This document shows positions 31,154-40,342 of a stretch of 64,000 bases of DNA, piece by piece. The stretch is from assembly GCA_026004015.1 (NCBI GenBank), contig BPIH01000003.1, forward strand, positions 62,001 to 126,000, given 5' to 3'. Position numbers and translations under genes: made by a program. How positions within the stretch are numbered: position 1 is the first letter of the stretch; every line of letters begins with the position of its first letter. This DNA is from Chloroflexota bacterium. GTDB taxonomy: Bacteria > Chloroflexota > Limnocylindria > Limnocylindrales > CSP1-4. The notes below the pieces were generated by a model. That model saw only the letters and a list, made by a program, of their open reading frames with translations, had not been told where the DNA came from and ran no database searches.

Positions 31154-31160
31154 CGTCCCA

Positions 31161-32312
31161 TCAGTCGGCGGAGCCTGTGGCGAGGCGCTCGACGGCCGCC
31201 GGCTCCGGCAGCGGTCGGCGGAGGGCGAGGGCCAGGACGAGCTCGGCCACGGCCTCGGCGGCACCGACGCGGGCCAGGCTCCGGGCCGCGGCGGCCATCC
31301 GGGCGTGCTCGGCCGGCCGGTCGAGGAGACCGGCGGCGTCGAGGAGGGCGGCGGCGTCGAAGGCCTCGTCCGGAACGAGCCGTCCCGCGCCGGCGGCGAC
31401 GACCCGCTCGGCGTTTGCCAGCTGGTGGCCAGCGGCGTGGGGATAGGGAACGATGACGACGGGAAGCCCGAAGGCCGCCGCCTCGGCGAGGGTCGAGGCG
31501 CCGGCCCGGCCGACGAGGAGGTCGGCGGCGGCGAGGGCGTCGGTCATCTCCTCATGGAGGAAGGGGTACGGGCGATAGCGCTCCCGCCGCTCGGCCGGCA
31601 GGCGCTCCCGGGCGGCGAGGGCGGCGGCGTAGCCGTCGGTTCCGCTGACGTGGAGGACCCAGACCCGCTCGACCAGCTCGGGGAGGGCGGCGAGGACGGC
31701 CTCGTTCAGCCGGCGGACCGCCTGGGAGCCGCCGAAGACGAGGAGGGCCCGCCCTCCGGGCGGAATCTCGAACCGGCGGCGGGCGGCCTCCCGGTCGACG
31801 CCCCGGACGTCTCGGATGGGCGTGCCGGTCACGTAGCAGCGGCCGGCCCGGCCGAGGGCGCCGCAGGTCGCCGGATCGGCCACGGCGACGACCCGGGCCA
31901 GGCGGGCCGTCGCCCGGACGCTCCGGCCCGGGACGACGTTGCCCTCCCAGAGGAGGGCCGGGAGGCCGAGGAGGCGGGCGGCGACGAGGACCGGGATGCT
32001 CGCGTAGCCGCCGGTGGCGAGGACGGCCGCCGGCCGCTCGGCGAGGAGGATCGCCAAGGCCTGCGGAAGCGAGGCGACGAGCCGGACCGGATCGAGGACG
32101 AGGTGAACGTCGCGCTCGACCGTCCGCAGGGACCGGAGGAGGAGCCGTCGGAGCCGGATCCCGGCCGCCGGCACGAGGCGCGCCTCGAGGCCCCGGTGGC
32201 CGCCGACCCAGACGAGCTCAAGCTCGGGCAGCCGGGTCCGCAGGACTCGGGCCACGGCGAGGGCCGGGTAGATGTGCCCGCCCGTGCCGCCGCCCGCCAG
32301 GAGCAGACGCAT
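31161..32312 (-). CDS. murG: UDP-N-acetylglucosamine--N-acetylmuramyl-(pentapeptide) pyrophosphoryl-undecaprenol GlcNAc transferase
   Basis: This is the membrane-associated glycosyltransferase that converts lipid I to lipid II. The 383-aa intact product has the N-terminal GGGTGGHIYPALAVA loop, GLPALLWEGNVVPGRSVRATARLA, and the donor-binding VFGGSQAVRRLNEAV and RAGASTLAEAAAFGLPVVIVPYP. The start is ATG 32312. The upstream ftsW frame continues 95 bp into this gene without a stop. Confidence 0.97.
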   Translation of the reverse strand: MRLLLAGGGTGGHIYPALAVARVLRTRLPELELVWVGGHRGLEARLVPAAGIRLRRLLLRSLRTVERDVHLVLDPVRLVASLPQALAILLAERPAAVLATGGYASIPVLVAARLLGLPALLWEGNVVPGRSVRATARLARVVAVADPATCGALGRAGRCYVTGTPIRDVRGVDREAARRRFEIPPGGRALLVFGGSQAVRRLNEAVLAALPELVERVWVLHVSGTDGYAAALAARERLPAERRERYRPYPFLHEEMTDALAAADLLVGRAGASTLAEAAAFGLPVVIVPYPHAAGHQLANAERVVAAGAGRLVPDEAFDAAALLDAAGLLDRPAEHARMAAAARSLARVGAAEAVAELVLALALRRPLPEPAAVERLATGSAD

Positions 32313-33504
32313 CGTTCCAGGTACCTCGTTCTACGGTCTCGCGGCTGATCGACAGGAGGATGCCGACCGCCGTGAAGCTGACGATGAGGGACGATCCACC
32401 GGCCGAGATGAAGGGGAGGGTGATGCCGGTGATCGGAAAGAGGGCGACGACGACACCGATGTTGATGAAGGCCTGGATCGTCAGCCAGGCCGTGATCCCG
32501 GCCGCCAGGAGGGCGCCGAAGGTGTCCGGGGCGCCGAGGGCGACCCGGAAGCCCTGATAGGCGAGGACGGCGAAGAGGAAGATGACGACGACGCCGCCGA
32601 GGAAGCCGAACTCCTCGCCGATGACGGCGAAGACGAAGTCGTTGCTCGCGTTCGGCAGGAAGAGCCCGCCGGCCAGCCGACTCTCGCCGAGTCCCGCCCC
32701 GATGAGGCCCCCGAGGCCGAGGGCGAGGAGGCCCTGGATCGTGTGGAAGCCGATGGTATCGGGATAGGCCCAGGGGTCGAGCCAGGCCCGGATCCGGTCG
32801 AGCTGGTAGTCGCGCAGGAAGAGGAGGGCGACGGCCGGCACAGCCCCGGCCCCGAGGAGGCCGAACCAGAGGAGGTTCGCCCCGGCGACGAAGAGCATGA
32901 CGAGGGCCGTCAGGCCGATGACCGTCGCCGTGCCGAGATCGGGCTCGCGGAGGACGAGGACGACGACGGGGCCGGCGATGGCGAGAAACGGGAGGAGGCC
33001 GCTCCGAAGACCCCGAACGGCACCGCCCCGGCGGGCGAGCCAGTGGGCGAGGTAGACGACCAGGGCGAGCTTGGCAACCTCGGCCGGATGGATCGCCGGC
33101 AGGGGGCCGAGCTGGAGCCAGCGGGCCGAACCACCGACCCGGATCGGCTGGAGGGGCCCGAGGGGCGGCAGGAGGACGAGGACGAGGAGGACGACGGCGA
33201 GCCCGAAGAAGGGCACCGAGACGAGCCGGAGGTACCGGTAGTCGATCCGACTGGCGACGATCATCGCCACGAGACCGATGGCGGCCCAGACGATCTGGGG
33301 GCCGACGACCCGGAAGGGGTCGTCGGTGGCGAGATAGGCCTTCATCGCCGAGGAGCTGTAGACCATGAGGATCCCGATGGAGGCCAGGGCGACGACGGCG
33401 ACGAGGATCGCCGAGTCGGCCTCGTGGCGCTCGCGACGGAGGACCGTCTTCCGCTCGGCCGGGAGCGGTCGGACCTGGCTCAGGCGGGTGGTGGCGCTCG
33501 TCAT
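32218..33504 (-). CDS. ftsW: SEDS-family septal peptidoglycan glycosyltransferase FtsW
   Basis: This is the polytopic membrane enzyme that polymerises lipid II at the septum together with FtsI. The ATG at 33504 has a strong ribosome site (GGGAGGAGGAGC). About ten helices are seen, with the SEDS motifs ARWLQLGPLPAIHPAEVAKLALVVYLA, REPDLGTATVIG, LPNASNDFVFAVIGEEFGFLGG and LPFISAGGSSLIVSFTAVGILLSIS. After that the frame continues about 30 residues into murG, longer than typical, so a nearer stop may be masked. The same frame is also open back through murD. Confidence 0.95.
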   Translation of the reverse strand: MTSATTRLSQVRPLPAERKTVLRRERHEADSAILVAVVALASIGILMVYSSSAMKAYLATDDPFRVVGPQIVWAAIGLVAMIVASRIDYRYLRLVSVPFFGLAVVLLVLVLLPPLGPLQPIRVGGSARWLQLGPLPAIHPAEVAKLALVVYLAHWLARRGGAVRGLRSGLLPFLAIAGPVVVLVLREPDLGTATVIGLTALVMLFVAGANLLWFGLLGAGAVPAVALLFLRDYQLDRIRAWLDPWAYPDTIGFHTIQGLLALGLGGLIGAGLGESRLAGGLFLPNASNDFVFAVIGEEFGFLGGVVVIFLFAVLAYQGFRVALGAPDTFGALLAAGITAWLTIQAFINIGVVVALFPITGITLPFISAGGSSLIVSFTAVGILLSISRETVERGTWNDASAPGGRRHGRAHLPGPRRGPSPADPAARA

Positions 33505-35205
33505 GCCTGCTCCTCCTCCCGGGGCGGGGCCGACGACGTGGTCGGCGGCGGCGACGCTGGCGGGGGCCGACGACGTGGTCGGCGACGGCGAGCCGACCTC
33601 GCCCGAGTCGGTCACTGCGGCGCTCGCTCCGGCGACCGCCACCCCGTGGGCGCGGGCGATCTCGGCGACGGCCGCCTTGAAGGCGCGGCCCCGGTCGGCG
33701 TAGTCGACGAACATGTCGAAGGAGGCAGCCGCCGGGCTGAGGAGGACCGTCGCCTCCCCGCCCCTCGACTCCTCGCGGGCGGCCCGGGCGATGCCGTCGG
33801 CCCGCCGGACGGCGGTCGGCAGATCGGGGGCTCGCTCGACCCGGGCGAGGCCGGCGGCCCGGAAGAGGGCCTCGAGCTGAGGAGCGCTCTCGCCGATGAG
33901 GACGGCGCCGACGGCCCGCTCGGCGACGACCGGTCCGAGGGGCGACAGGTCGACGCCCTTGTCGCGGCCGCCGGCGATGAGGACGATGGGCGGCTCGAAG
34001 GCGCGGAGGGCGGCCACGACGGCGTCGGGCTGGGTGCCCTGGGAGTCGTTCACGAAGCGGACCCCGTCGACGACGGCCACGACCTCGAGGCGGTGCTCGA
34101 CCCCGGCGAAACCGGCGACGGCCCGTCGGATGGCGTCGGGGGCGAGGCCGAAGAGGAGCCCGACGGCGACGGCAGCGAGGGCGTTCGAAACGTTGTGGGC
34201 GCCCGGTAGACGGAGCTCGCCGAGGGGGAGGATCCGGCCGCCCGGCCCACCCGTCGCCACCCCGCCGCCGACGAGGGGGAGCCGCTCGACCCCGGCCGCG
34301 ACGATCCAGTCGTCGACGACGCCGACGCCGCCCGGGATCGGAACGCTCCGGCGGTACATGACCGTCGGGGCGCCGCCGAGACCGGCCAGAGCGGCCGTGA
34401 CCGGATCCTCGGCGTTGAGGACGAGGGCCCCCGTCGGATCGACGAGCTCGGCCAACCGCCGCTTGACCCGTCGGTAGGCCTCGACCGAGCCGTGCCGGTC
34501 GAGGTGATCGGCGGTGACGTTCGTGTAGACGGCGACCGTCGTTCCCCGGGACAGGGTCGGCAACTGGAGCTCGGAGATCTCGACGACGACCCGGTCGTCG
34601 GGGCTGAGCGCGAGGAGCTCCTCGACGAGGGGTCGCCCGATGTTCCCGCCGAGGACGACCCGGTGGCTCGGGTCGGCGGCGAGGACGGCGGCGATGAGGG
34701 CGGCGGTCGTCGTCTTGCCCTTCGTCCCCGTCACGCCGACCGTCGGGGCCGGGCAGAGGCGAAGGAAGAGATCGAGCTCGGAGACGAAGGCAGGCGCCGT
34801 CGGATCCCCTGCCGCCCGCCGCCGAACGAGCTCGCCGAGGGCGGCCCGGAGGCGCGGCTCGGCGGTTGGGAAGTCGGGCTGGATGGAGGGCGAGGTCGCC
34901 ACGAGGGCCGCCCCCTGCCAGGTGCTCGCCGGATCGACGTCGGGGCCGAGGCGGAGGGTGAGCGGTCGGTCGCCGAGGGCCTCGATGGCCGGTCCGAGCT
35001 CGGCGGCCGGACGGCGGTCGTAGACGGTGACCCGGGCCCCCAGGGCCGAGAAGAAGCGGGCCAGGGCGAGGCCGCTCCGGGCGAGACCGAGGACGGTGAC
35101 CGGACGCCCCTCGAGGAGCCCGGCTCGAAGGTCGGCCAGGGTCAGCCGATCGGGGTCGATGGGCGGGGCGCTTACGGCTCGGCGGTCCGTCGTCGGCGTC
35201 GTCAT
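33505..35205 (-). CDS. murD: UDP-N-acetylmuramoylalanine--D-glutamate ligase (read-through into ftsW)
   Basis: This adds D-Glu to UDP-MurNAc-Ala. The second ATG (35205), after mraY, is preferred to 35235. Motifs are VTVLGLARSGLALARFF at the N-terminus, the ATP loop VGVTGTKGKTTTAALIAAVL, VVEISELQLPTL, YTNVTADHLDRHGSVEAY, HNVSNALAAVAVGL, and VNDSQGTQPDAVVAALRAF with IAGGRDKGVDLSPL. Usual MurD has N, not Q, in NDSKATN-type motifs, a mild variation. The catalytic domain ends near AFKAAVAEIARA, followed by a Ser/Ala/Pro tail containing a 37-bp-period duplication. No stop occurs before ftsW. Confidence 0.92.
33526..33584. repeat. 22-bp perfect direct repeat, 37-bp period, in the murD tail
   Basis: GGGGCCGACGACGTGGTCGG(CG) occurs at 33526-33547 and again at 33563-33584. 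Because 37 is not a multiple of three the two copies are read in different frames. Removing one unit restores a murD stop as TGA overlapping the ftsW ATG. Confidence 0.9.
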
Positions 35206-35221
35206 CGGCGTCTCGTCGACC

Positions 35222-36223
35222 TCAGCGGAGGGCATCGATGGAGGCCAGGAAGAGGGTCACCCCGAGGAGCCCGGCCAGGACGGCGACGATCCAGAAGCGG
35301 AGGGTGATCTTCTCCTCGTCCCAACCGGCGAGCTCGAAGTGGTGGTGGAGGGGGCTCATCCGGAAGAGGCGACGGCCGCCGGTGAGCTTGTAGTAGCCGA
35401 CCTGGAGGATGACCGAGGCCGTCTCGATGACGAAGACGAAACCGATCAAGGGGAGGACGAGGAGCTGGCCGGTGATGATGGCGATGACGGCCAGGGTCGC
35501 CCCGAGCGAGAGGGATCCCGAATCGCCCATGAAGATCTGGGCCGGGTGGACGTTGAACCAGAGGAAACCGAGGAGGGCACCGATGAGGATGGCGCAGAGG
35601 AAGGCGACGTTCGGCTGGTTGCCGATCCCGCCGCCGGGCAGCGGGACGGGGTTCAGGAGGGCGACGATGAGGAAGCAGACGAAGGCGATGACGAGGGTCC
35701 CACCGGCGAGGCCGTCGAGGCCGTCGGTGATGTTCACCCCGTTGCTGGCGGCGACGATGGCGAAGGCGGCGAACAGGACCCAGGCCGTGGGATCGATGAC
35801 GACGTCGCCGACGAAGGGGACCCGGAAGCCGGTCAGACCGTAGGTCTGCTGGATCTGCCAGGCGAAGAAGAGGGCGAAGACGCTCTGCCAGAGGAGCTTC
35901 TGGCGGGCCCGGATCCCCTCCCCCGTCCGGGCGTTGAGGATGTCGTCGACGGCCCCGAGGACGCCGACGATGGCGAGGGCCGCCAGGGGCGGGATGATGC
36001 CGCCCTCGACCCGGCCGAGGAGGAGGTAGAGGGCGAGGGCGACGCCGATGACGAGGAGGCCGCCGAGGGTCGGCGTGCCTTCCTTGACGAGGTGGCTCTC
36101 GGGACCCTCGAGCCGGATCTGCTTGCCGAAGCCGAGGTAGCGGAGGAGGCGGATGTAGGGCGGCATGAGGATGACGACGAGGGCGAAGGCGAGGAGGAGG
36201 CCCTGGATGAGCTCGATGGTCAC
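35222..36223 (-). CDS. mraY: Phospho-N-acetylmuramoyl-pentapeptide transferase
   Basis: This is the integral membrane enzyme that forms lipid I from UDP-MurNAc-pentapeptide and undecaprenyl phosphate. The 333-aa intact product has about ten helices and all signature motifs: KEGTPTLGGLLVI, GVLGAVDDILNARTGEG, NITDGLDGLAGG, FMGDSGSLSLGATLAVIAI and MSPLHHHFELAGWDE. The start overlaps the murF stop by 4 bp. It is followed by murD after 16 bp. Confidence 0.98.
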   Translation of the reverse strand: MTIELIQGLLLAFALVVILMPPYIRLLRYLGFGKQIRLEGPESHLVKEGTPTLGGLLVIGVALALYLLLGRVEGGIIPPLAALAIVGVLGAVDDILNARTGEGIRARQKLLWQSVFALFFAWQIQQTYGLTGFRVPFVGDVVIDPTAWVLFAAFAIVAASNGVNITDGLDGLAGGTLVIAFVCFLIVALLNPVPLPGGGIGNQPNVAFLCAILIGALLGFLWFNVHPAQIFMGDSGSLSLGATLAVIAIITGQLLVLPLIGFVFVIETASVILQVGYYKLTGGRRLFRMSPLHHHFELAGWDEEKITLRFWIVAVLAGLLGVTLFLASIDALR

Positions 36224-37818
36224 CGTCGACCTCCGGCGGGGTCTTCGCTCCCGGGGCCGGCGAGGGCCGCGGCGAGCTCGGCGACGAGGGCATCGAGGGC
36301 GATGCCCCGGGAGGCCTTGACGAGGACGACGTCCCCCGGCCGGAGGAGGTCGAGGAGGACGGAACGGGCCGCCTCGCGGTCGGCCACGGTCGTCAGCCGC
36401 TCGGGCGACAGGCCGGCCGCCAGGGCGCCTTCGGTGATCCCTCGGGCGCCGTCGCCGACGACGACGAGGTGGTCGACGACGGCGGCCGCGGCCACCCCGA
36501 CGCTCCGGTGACCGCGATCGTGGGCCGGGCCGAGCTCGAGCATCTCGCCGAGGACCGCGATCCGTCGCCCCGGCAGGCCGGCCAGAAGGTCGAGGGCCGC
36601 CCGGACCGAGCCCGGCGAGGCGTTGTACGCGTCGTCGACGAGGGCGACGCCGCCGGCCCGGACGATGGTGCCCCGGTGCTCGACGGACCAGCCGCCAGCG
36701 AGGCCGGCCGCGATCTCGTCGATCTCGAGGCCGAGGGCCGAGGCGACGGCCGCCGCCGCCAAGGCGTTGTGGACGCCGAGGCGGCCGAGCACCGGCAGGC
36801 GGACCGGGGCGGCCAGCCCGTCGACGACGAGCTCGAAGGCCATCCCCTCGAAGCCGAGCGGGCGAACCGCCCGGGCCGTCACGTCGGCTTCCGGAGCGAA
36901 GCCGTAGGTGCGGATCGCCGCCGCCGTCCGCTTCCGCATCCGGGCGACCCGTTCGTCGTCGGCGTTGAGGATCGCCAGGCCCCCCTCGGCCGCCGGGGGG
37001 AGAGCCTCGACGAGCTCGGCCTTCGCCGCTTCGATGGCGTCGAGGGAACCGATCCGCGACAGGTGGACCTCCTGGACCGCCGTGACGACCCCAAGACGGG
37101 GCCGGGCGATGCGAGCCAGATCGGCGATCTCCCCGCCGACGTACATCCCCATCTCGAGGACGGCGACCTCGTGCTCGGCGTCGAGGTCGAGGACGGTGAG
37201 CGGAAGGCCGATCTCGTTGTTCAGGTTGCCCGGGTTCTTCAGGGTTCGGAAGCGACGGGCGAGGACCGTCGCGATGGCCTCCTTCGTCGAGGTCTTGGCG
37301 ATGCTGCCCGTGACGCCGACGACGACGGGCTCGAAGCGACGCCGCCAGGCCGCTGCCAGGGCGTGGAGGGCGGGCAGGGTCTCGGGGACGGCGCAGATCG
37401 TCGCCGAGGCCGCCGCGGCGGCCTCCAGATCCGTCGGCGCGAGGGGCCAGTCGGCCCGGACGAGAAGGGCCGCGGCACCCCTCGCCAGCGCCTCGCCGAG
37501 GAAGCGGTGGCCGTCGGTCCGCTCGCCGGGCAGGGCGACGAAGAGCCGCCCGGGCGTGACGAGGCGCGAATCGACGGCGGCACCCCGGATCGGCCGTCGA
37601 CCACGGAGGACGAGCCGGCCGCCGACGATGGCGGCCAGTTCGTCGGGATCGAAGGCCGAACGCCGGAGGGGCTCGGCCCGGGGAGCGAGGTCCACGGCCT
37701 CCAGTGTCGCATACCCGTCCCGGCGCGACGGCCGGCGGGCCCCGACCGAGAGCCCCGCGCCGACGTCGGCGACCCGGACCGGGTCGACCGCCGGAGCGGG
37801 GTCAGCCGCCGGAGCCAT
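36220..37818 (-). CDS. murF: UDP-N-acetylmuramoyl-tripeptide--D-alanyl-D-alanine ligase
   Basis: This adds D-Ala-D-Ala to the muramyl tripeptide. The 532-aa product has an approximately 50-residue N-terminal extension, then the substrate domain (GGRLVLRGRRPIRGAAVDSR, LFVALPGERTDGHRF), the central ATPase domain (LKNPGNLNNEIGLPLTVL, VLEMGMYVGGEIADL) and the C-terminal domain (DDAYNASPGSVRAALDLL, VLGEMLELG). Its P-loop reads GVTGSIAKTSTKE; most MurF proteins have G before the Lys, so the A is a deviation. The start overlaps ftsI by 17 bp. murE, which usually precedes it, is absent. Confidence 0.95.
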   Translation of the reverse strand: MAPAADPAPAVDPVRVADVGAGLSVGARRPSRRDGYATLEAVDLAPRAEPLRRSAFDPDELAAIVGGRLVLRGRRPIRGAAVDSRLVTPGRLFVALPGERTDGHRFLGEALARGAAALLVRADWPLAPTDLEAAAAASATICAVPETLPALHALAAAWRRRFEPVVVGVTGSIAKTSTKEAIATVLARRFRTLKNPGNLNNEIGLPLTVLDLDAEHEVAVLEMGMYVGGEIADLARIARPRLGVVTAVQEVHLSRIGSLDAIEAAKAELVEALPPAAEGGLAILNADDERVARMRKRTAAAIRTYGFAPEADVTARAVRPLGFEGMAFELVVDGLAAPVRLPVLGRLGVHNALAAAAVASALGLEIDEIAAGLAGGWSVEHRGTIVRAGGVALVDDAYNASPGSVRAALDLLAGLPGRRIAVLGEMLELGPAHDRGHRSVGVAAAAVVDHLVVVGDGARGITEGALAAGLSPERLTTVADREAARSVLLDLLRPGDVVLVKASRGIALDALVAELAAALAGPGSEDPAGGRR

Positions 37819-39643
37819 CGCCCGCGCCGCTCCCGCCCGGTACGGCCGTGCGGCCGCCGAGGTCGAGGATCGTCATGGCGTCGGTGGCCACCCGCCGGAA
37901 GAGCTCGAAGGACATGACCGGCATCTCGAGGTGCCCGACCTTGATGACCGTCGGTCGGGCCCGGGCGATCCGGACGGCGACGATGAGCTCGGGCTCGCTC
38001 CGGCCGATGTAGCCGACGAAGCTGTAGTTGTAGACGTCGGGGAGCCAGCCCCCCGCCCCGTCGTTCAGGCTCGCGTCCCAGATCTGGGCCGTGCCGGTCT
38101 TGCCGCCGACGACGTAGCCCGGGACGAGGGTCCGATTCCGGTAGAAGGGAACCTCCTCGACGACGTGGGCCATGAGCCGGACGAGCTCGTCGCGGAGGGT
38201 CGGCTCGACGAGGTCGCTCGCTCGCGGGGTCGGGATCACCTCCTGGTCGCCGACGGCGGCCACGACGTGGGGCGTGACGAGGATCCCGCCGTTGACCATG
38301 GCCGCGTAGGCGGTCGCCAGCTGGATGAGGGTCACCGCCACCCCCTGGCCGAAGGAGGCGTTCGCCAGGTCGATCTCCCGCCAGGTCGAGATCCGCGGGT
38401 CTCGGGCGAGCCCCACCACCTCGCCGGCCACGTCGATGCCCGTCGGCGAACCGATCCCAAAGCTCGTCCAGGTGTCGTAGAGGGCGACGGCGGCGTCGCG
38501 GACCGTGGGACCGAGGAGGAGGGCGACCCGAGCCGCCCCGACGTTCCGCGAGTAGGCGATGACGTCCTGGAAGGGGATCCGGCCCATCCCCTTCTTGTCG
38601 GCGTTGGCGACCGAGGTCCGGCCACCGTCGAGGGTGAGGGAGGCCGTGTCCCGGATCGGCGTTTCGAGATCGACGACCCCCCGGCCGAGGGCGGCGACGG
38701 CGGTGAACATCTTCATCACGGAGCCCGGCTCGTAGACCTGGGCGACGACGGGATCGACGAACCGGGCCGGATCGCTCGCCGCGACCTCGGCGAAGGCGTT
38801 GGCGTCGTAGGCCGGGACCGAGGCCGAGGCGTAGATCGCCCCCGTCGCCGGGTCCATGACGACGGCCGAGACGCTCGCCGCCCGATCGGCGACCCAGGCG
38901 GCGAGGACCTCCTGCTCCACGGCGAGCTGGAGGCCGGCGTCGACGGTCAGCCGCAGGTCGAGGGCCGGCGTGCCCGGATCGACGACCCGAGCCGTGTCGG
39001 GGATCGGCCGGGACGACGCGTCCTGCTGGGCGACGACGACCCTGGGCGCCCCGGCGAGGACGTCCTGGTACCGCTGCTCGACCCCGTACTGCCCGACTCC
39101 GTCGCGGTTGACGAAGCCGAGGAGCTGGGAGGCGAGGGAGGTCTCGGGCGCGCCGCCCGGTTGGGGGTAGACCCGGGCCGGCGTCGGTTCGAGGCTGACG
39201 GCGCGCAGGCGCCCGGCCGTCATCGCCTCCCGGAGCCGTCCGGCCGTCGTCTCGTCGACGTCGCGGGCGACGACGACGTACGGGCGCCCCGTCGCCAGTC
39301 GCTCGGCGAGGGTCGAGCGAGCGGTCGCGTCGAGGTCGAGGAGGTCGCCGAGGCGATCGACGAGGGTCGCCCGCCCCTCGACCGTCAGCCGGTCGGCGGC
39401 GACGGCGACGGTGTAGCGATCGACGGTCGTGGCCAGGACCACCGTCCCGCTCCGGTCGAAGATCTCGCCCCGGCGGGGCGGCTCCTCGATCCGGATCGTC
39501 GTCTGAGCCCGGGCCTGGGCGGCCAGGGTCCCGCCTTCGACGAGCTGCCAGTAGCCGAGGCGCGCCACGAGGCTCGCCGCGAGGACGACGAGGACGGCGA
39601 GGACGACGAGGTGGCGGAGGCGGGAATCGGTCCGGCCGAGCAT
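37802..39643 (-). CDS. ftsI: Septal penicillin-binding protein FtsI (class B transpeptidase)
   Basis: This is a bitopic class B PBP that cross-links septal peptidoglycan with FtsW. The 613-aa intact product has an N-terminal helix (HLVVLAVLVVLAASLVARLG), the dimerisation domain starting PPRRGEIFDRSGTVVLAT, and a transpeptidase domain. Catalytic motifs are SVMK (about residue 300), SRN (about 354) and GKTGTA (about 540). No PASTA domain is present at the C-terminus, which ends in Gly/Ser/Asp. ftsL lies 21 bp upstream. Confidence 0.96.
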   Translation of the reverse strand: MLGRTDSRLRHLVVLAVLVVLAASLVARLGYWQLVEGGTLAAQARAQTTIRIEEPPRRGEIFDRSGTVVLATTVDRYTVAVAADRLTVEGRATLVDRLGDLLDLDATARSTLAERLATGRPYVVVARDVDETTAGRLREAMTAGRLRAVSLEPTPARVYPQPGGAPETSLASQLLGFVNRDGVGQYGVEQRYQDVLAGAPRVVVAQQDASSRPIPDTARVVDPGTPALDLRLTVDAGLQLAVEQEVLAAWVADRAASVSAVVMDPATGAIYASASVPAYDANAFAEVAASDPARFVDPVVAQVYEPGSVMKMFTAVAALGRGVVDLETPIRDTASLTLDGGRTSVANADKKGMGRIPFQDVIAYSRNVGAARVALLLGPTVRDAAVALYDTWTSFGIGSPTGIDVAGEVVGLARDPRISTWREIDLANASFGQGVAVTLIQLATAYAAMVNGGILVTPHVVAAVGDQEVIPTPRASDLVEPTLRDELVRLMAHVVEEVPFYRNRTLVPGYVVGGKTGTAQIWDASLNDGAGGWLPDVYNYSFVGYIGRSEPELIVAVRIARARPTVIKVGHLEMPVMSFELFRRVATDAMTILDLGGRTAVPGGSGAGDGSGG

Positions 39644-39664
39644 CGACGGCGAGGTCGGCTGGCT

Positions 39665-40045
39665 TCAGCGGGCCGGCAGGACGATGGGGTCGCCGAGGGG
39701 GACGAGGCCGAGATCGATCGCCTGCTTGCGGACCGCCGGCTCGCGGCCGAGACGGTTGAGGTCGGACCGGAGGTCCCGGGCCCGGGCATCGAGCTGCTCG
39801 AGCTCGGTGGCGAAGCGTTCGGCTTCGTAGCCGGTAGCGGCCACCCGAACCGTCTGGGAGAGGGAGAAGAAGGCGAGGAGGAAGCCGACGACGATCGCCC
39901 CGAGGAGGAGGCCGAGCCGCTGCGGGCGCCGGCGGGCTCGAACGGCCCCCCGCAGCCGTCGCCGCGGGACGGCACCGGCGCCGACGGCCGGACGCCGAGG
40001 CAGGAGGAGGCCGGGTCGGGGACGCGCCCCTTCGTAGACGGCCAT
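39665..40045 (-). CDS. ftsL: FtsL-like divisome bitopic protein
   Basis: This is a small bitopic coiled-coil protein that bridges FtsQ/FtsB-type partners to FtsWI. The 126-aa product has a basic Arg-rich cytoplasmic region of about 45 residues, one helix (LGLLLGAIVVGFLLAFFSL), then a heptad-rich stretch (AERFATELEQLDARARDLRSDLNRL) and a hydrophobic tail. Assignment rests on topology and its position between rsmH and ftsI; sequence identity of FtsL is low in general. Its ATG overlaps the preceding stop by one base. Confidence 0.8.
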   Translation of the reverse strand: MAVYEGARPRPGLLLPRRPAVGAGAVPRRRLRGAVRARRRPQRLGLLLGAIVVGFLLAFFSLSQTVRVAATGYEAERFATELEQLDARARDLRSDLNRLGREPAVRKQAIDLGLVPLGDPIVLPAR

Positions 40046-40263
40046 CAGTCGGCCACCGGGGTCCCGACGGCCTCGTGGCCGACGGCCCAGACGGGCAGCC
40101 CGAAGGCGTCGCCGATCGGCGCGAGGCCGCCTTTCCAGGCATCCCCGGCGACGGCGAACCAGCGCTCGAGGTCCTCCCCCCGGCGTCGACTCCGGCGTTC
40201 GTGGAGCTCGTGCTGGCGCGGGCCGTAGGCCCGGCGACGGCGAGCCTGGTGACGCTTGGCCAT
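40045..40263 (-). CDS. Small basic hypothetical protein between rsmH and ftsL
   Basis: This unrecognised 72-aa protein has a very basic N-terminus (KRHQARRRRAYGPRQHELHERRSRRRG) followed by a short amphipathic or hydrophobic part (LERWFAVAGDAWKGGLAPIGDAFGLP). It has no membrane helix. Its stop overlaps the ftsL start (TGATG), so it is translationally coupled and probably real. The basic N-terminus could bind nucleic acid or acidic lipids, but this is speculation. Confidence 0.65.
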   Translation of the reverse strand: MAKRHQARRRRAYGPRQHELHERRSRRRGEDLERWFAVAGDAWKGGLAPIGDAFGLPVWAVGHEAVGTPVAD

Positions 40264-40342
40264 CGTGCTGCTCCTCCCGTATGTCGCCCCGTCCCGGCCG
40301 CCCGCCGGCCGGGTCGTGGCAGGTGCTCTTGCTGGGCGTCCG

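Noticed and set aside
32218-35205. A single MurD-FtsW fusion protein as the annotated gene
   Set aside because: The strong ribosome site at the ftsW ATG and the repeat that explains the open frame favour two genes. Kept as a finding instead.
36908-40228. 1106-aa plus-strand ORF
   Set aside because: Antisense to murF, ftsI and ftsL; composition is typical of reverse-complement high-GC coding DNA.
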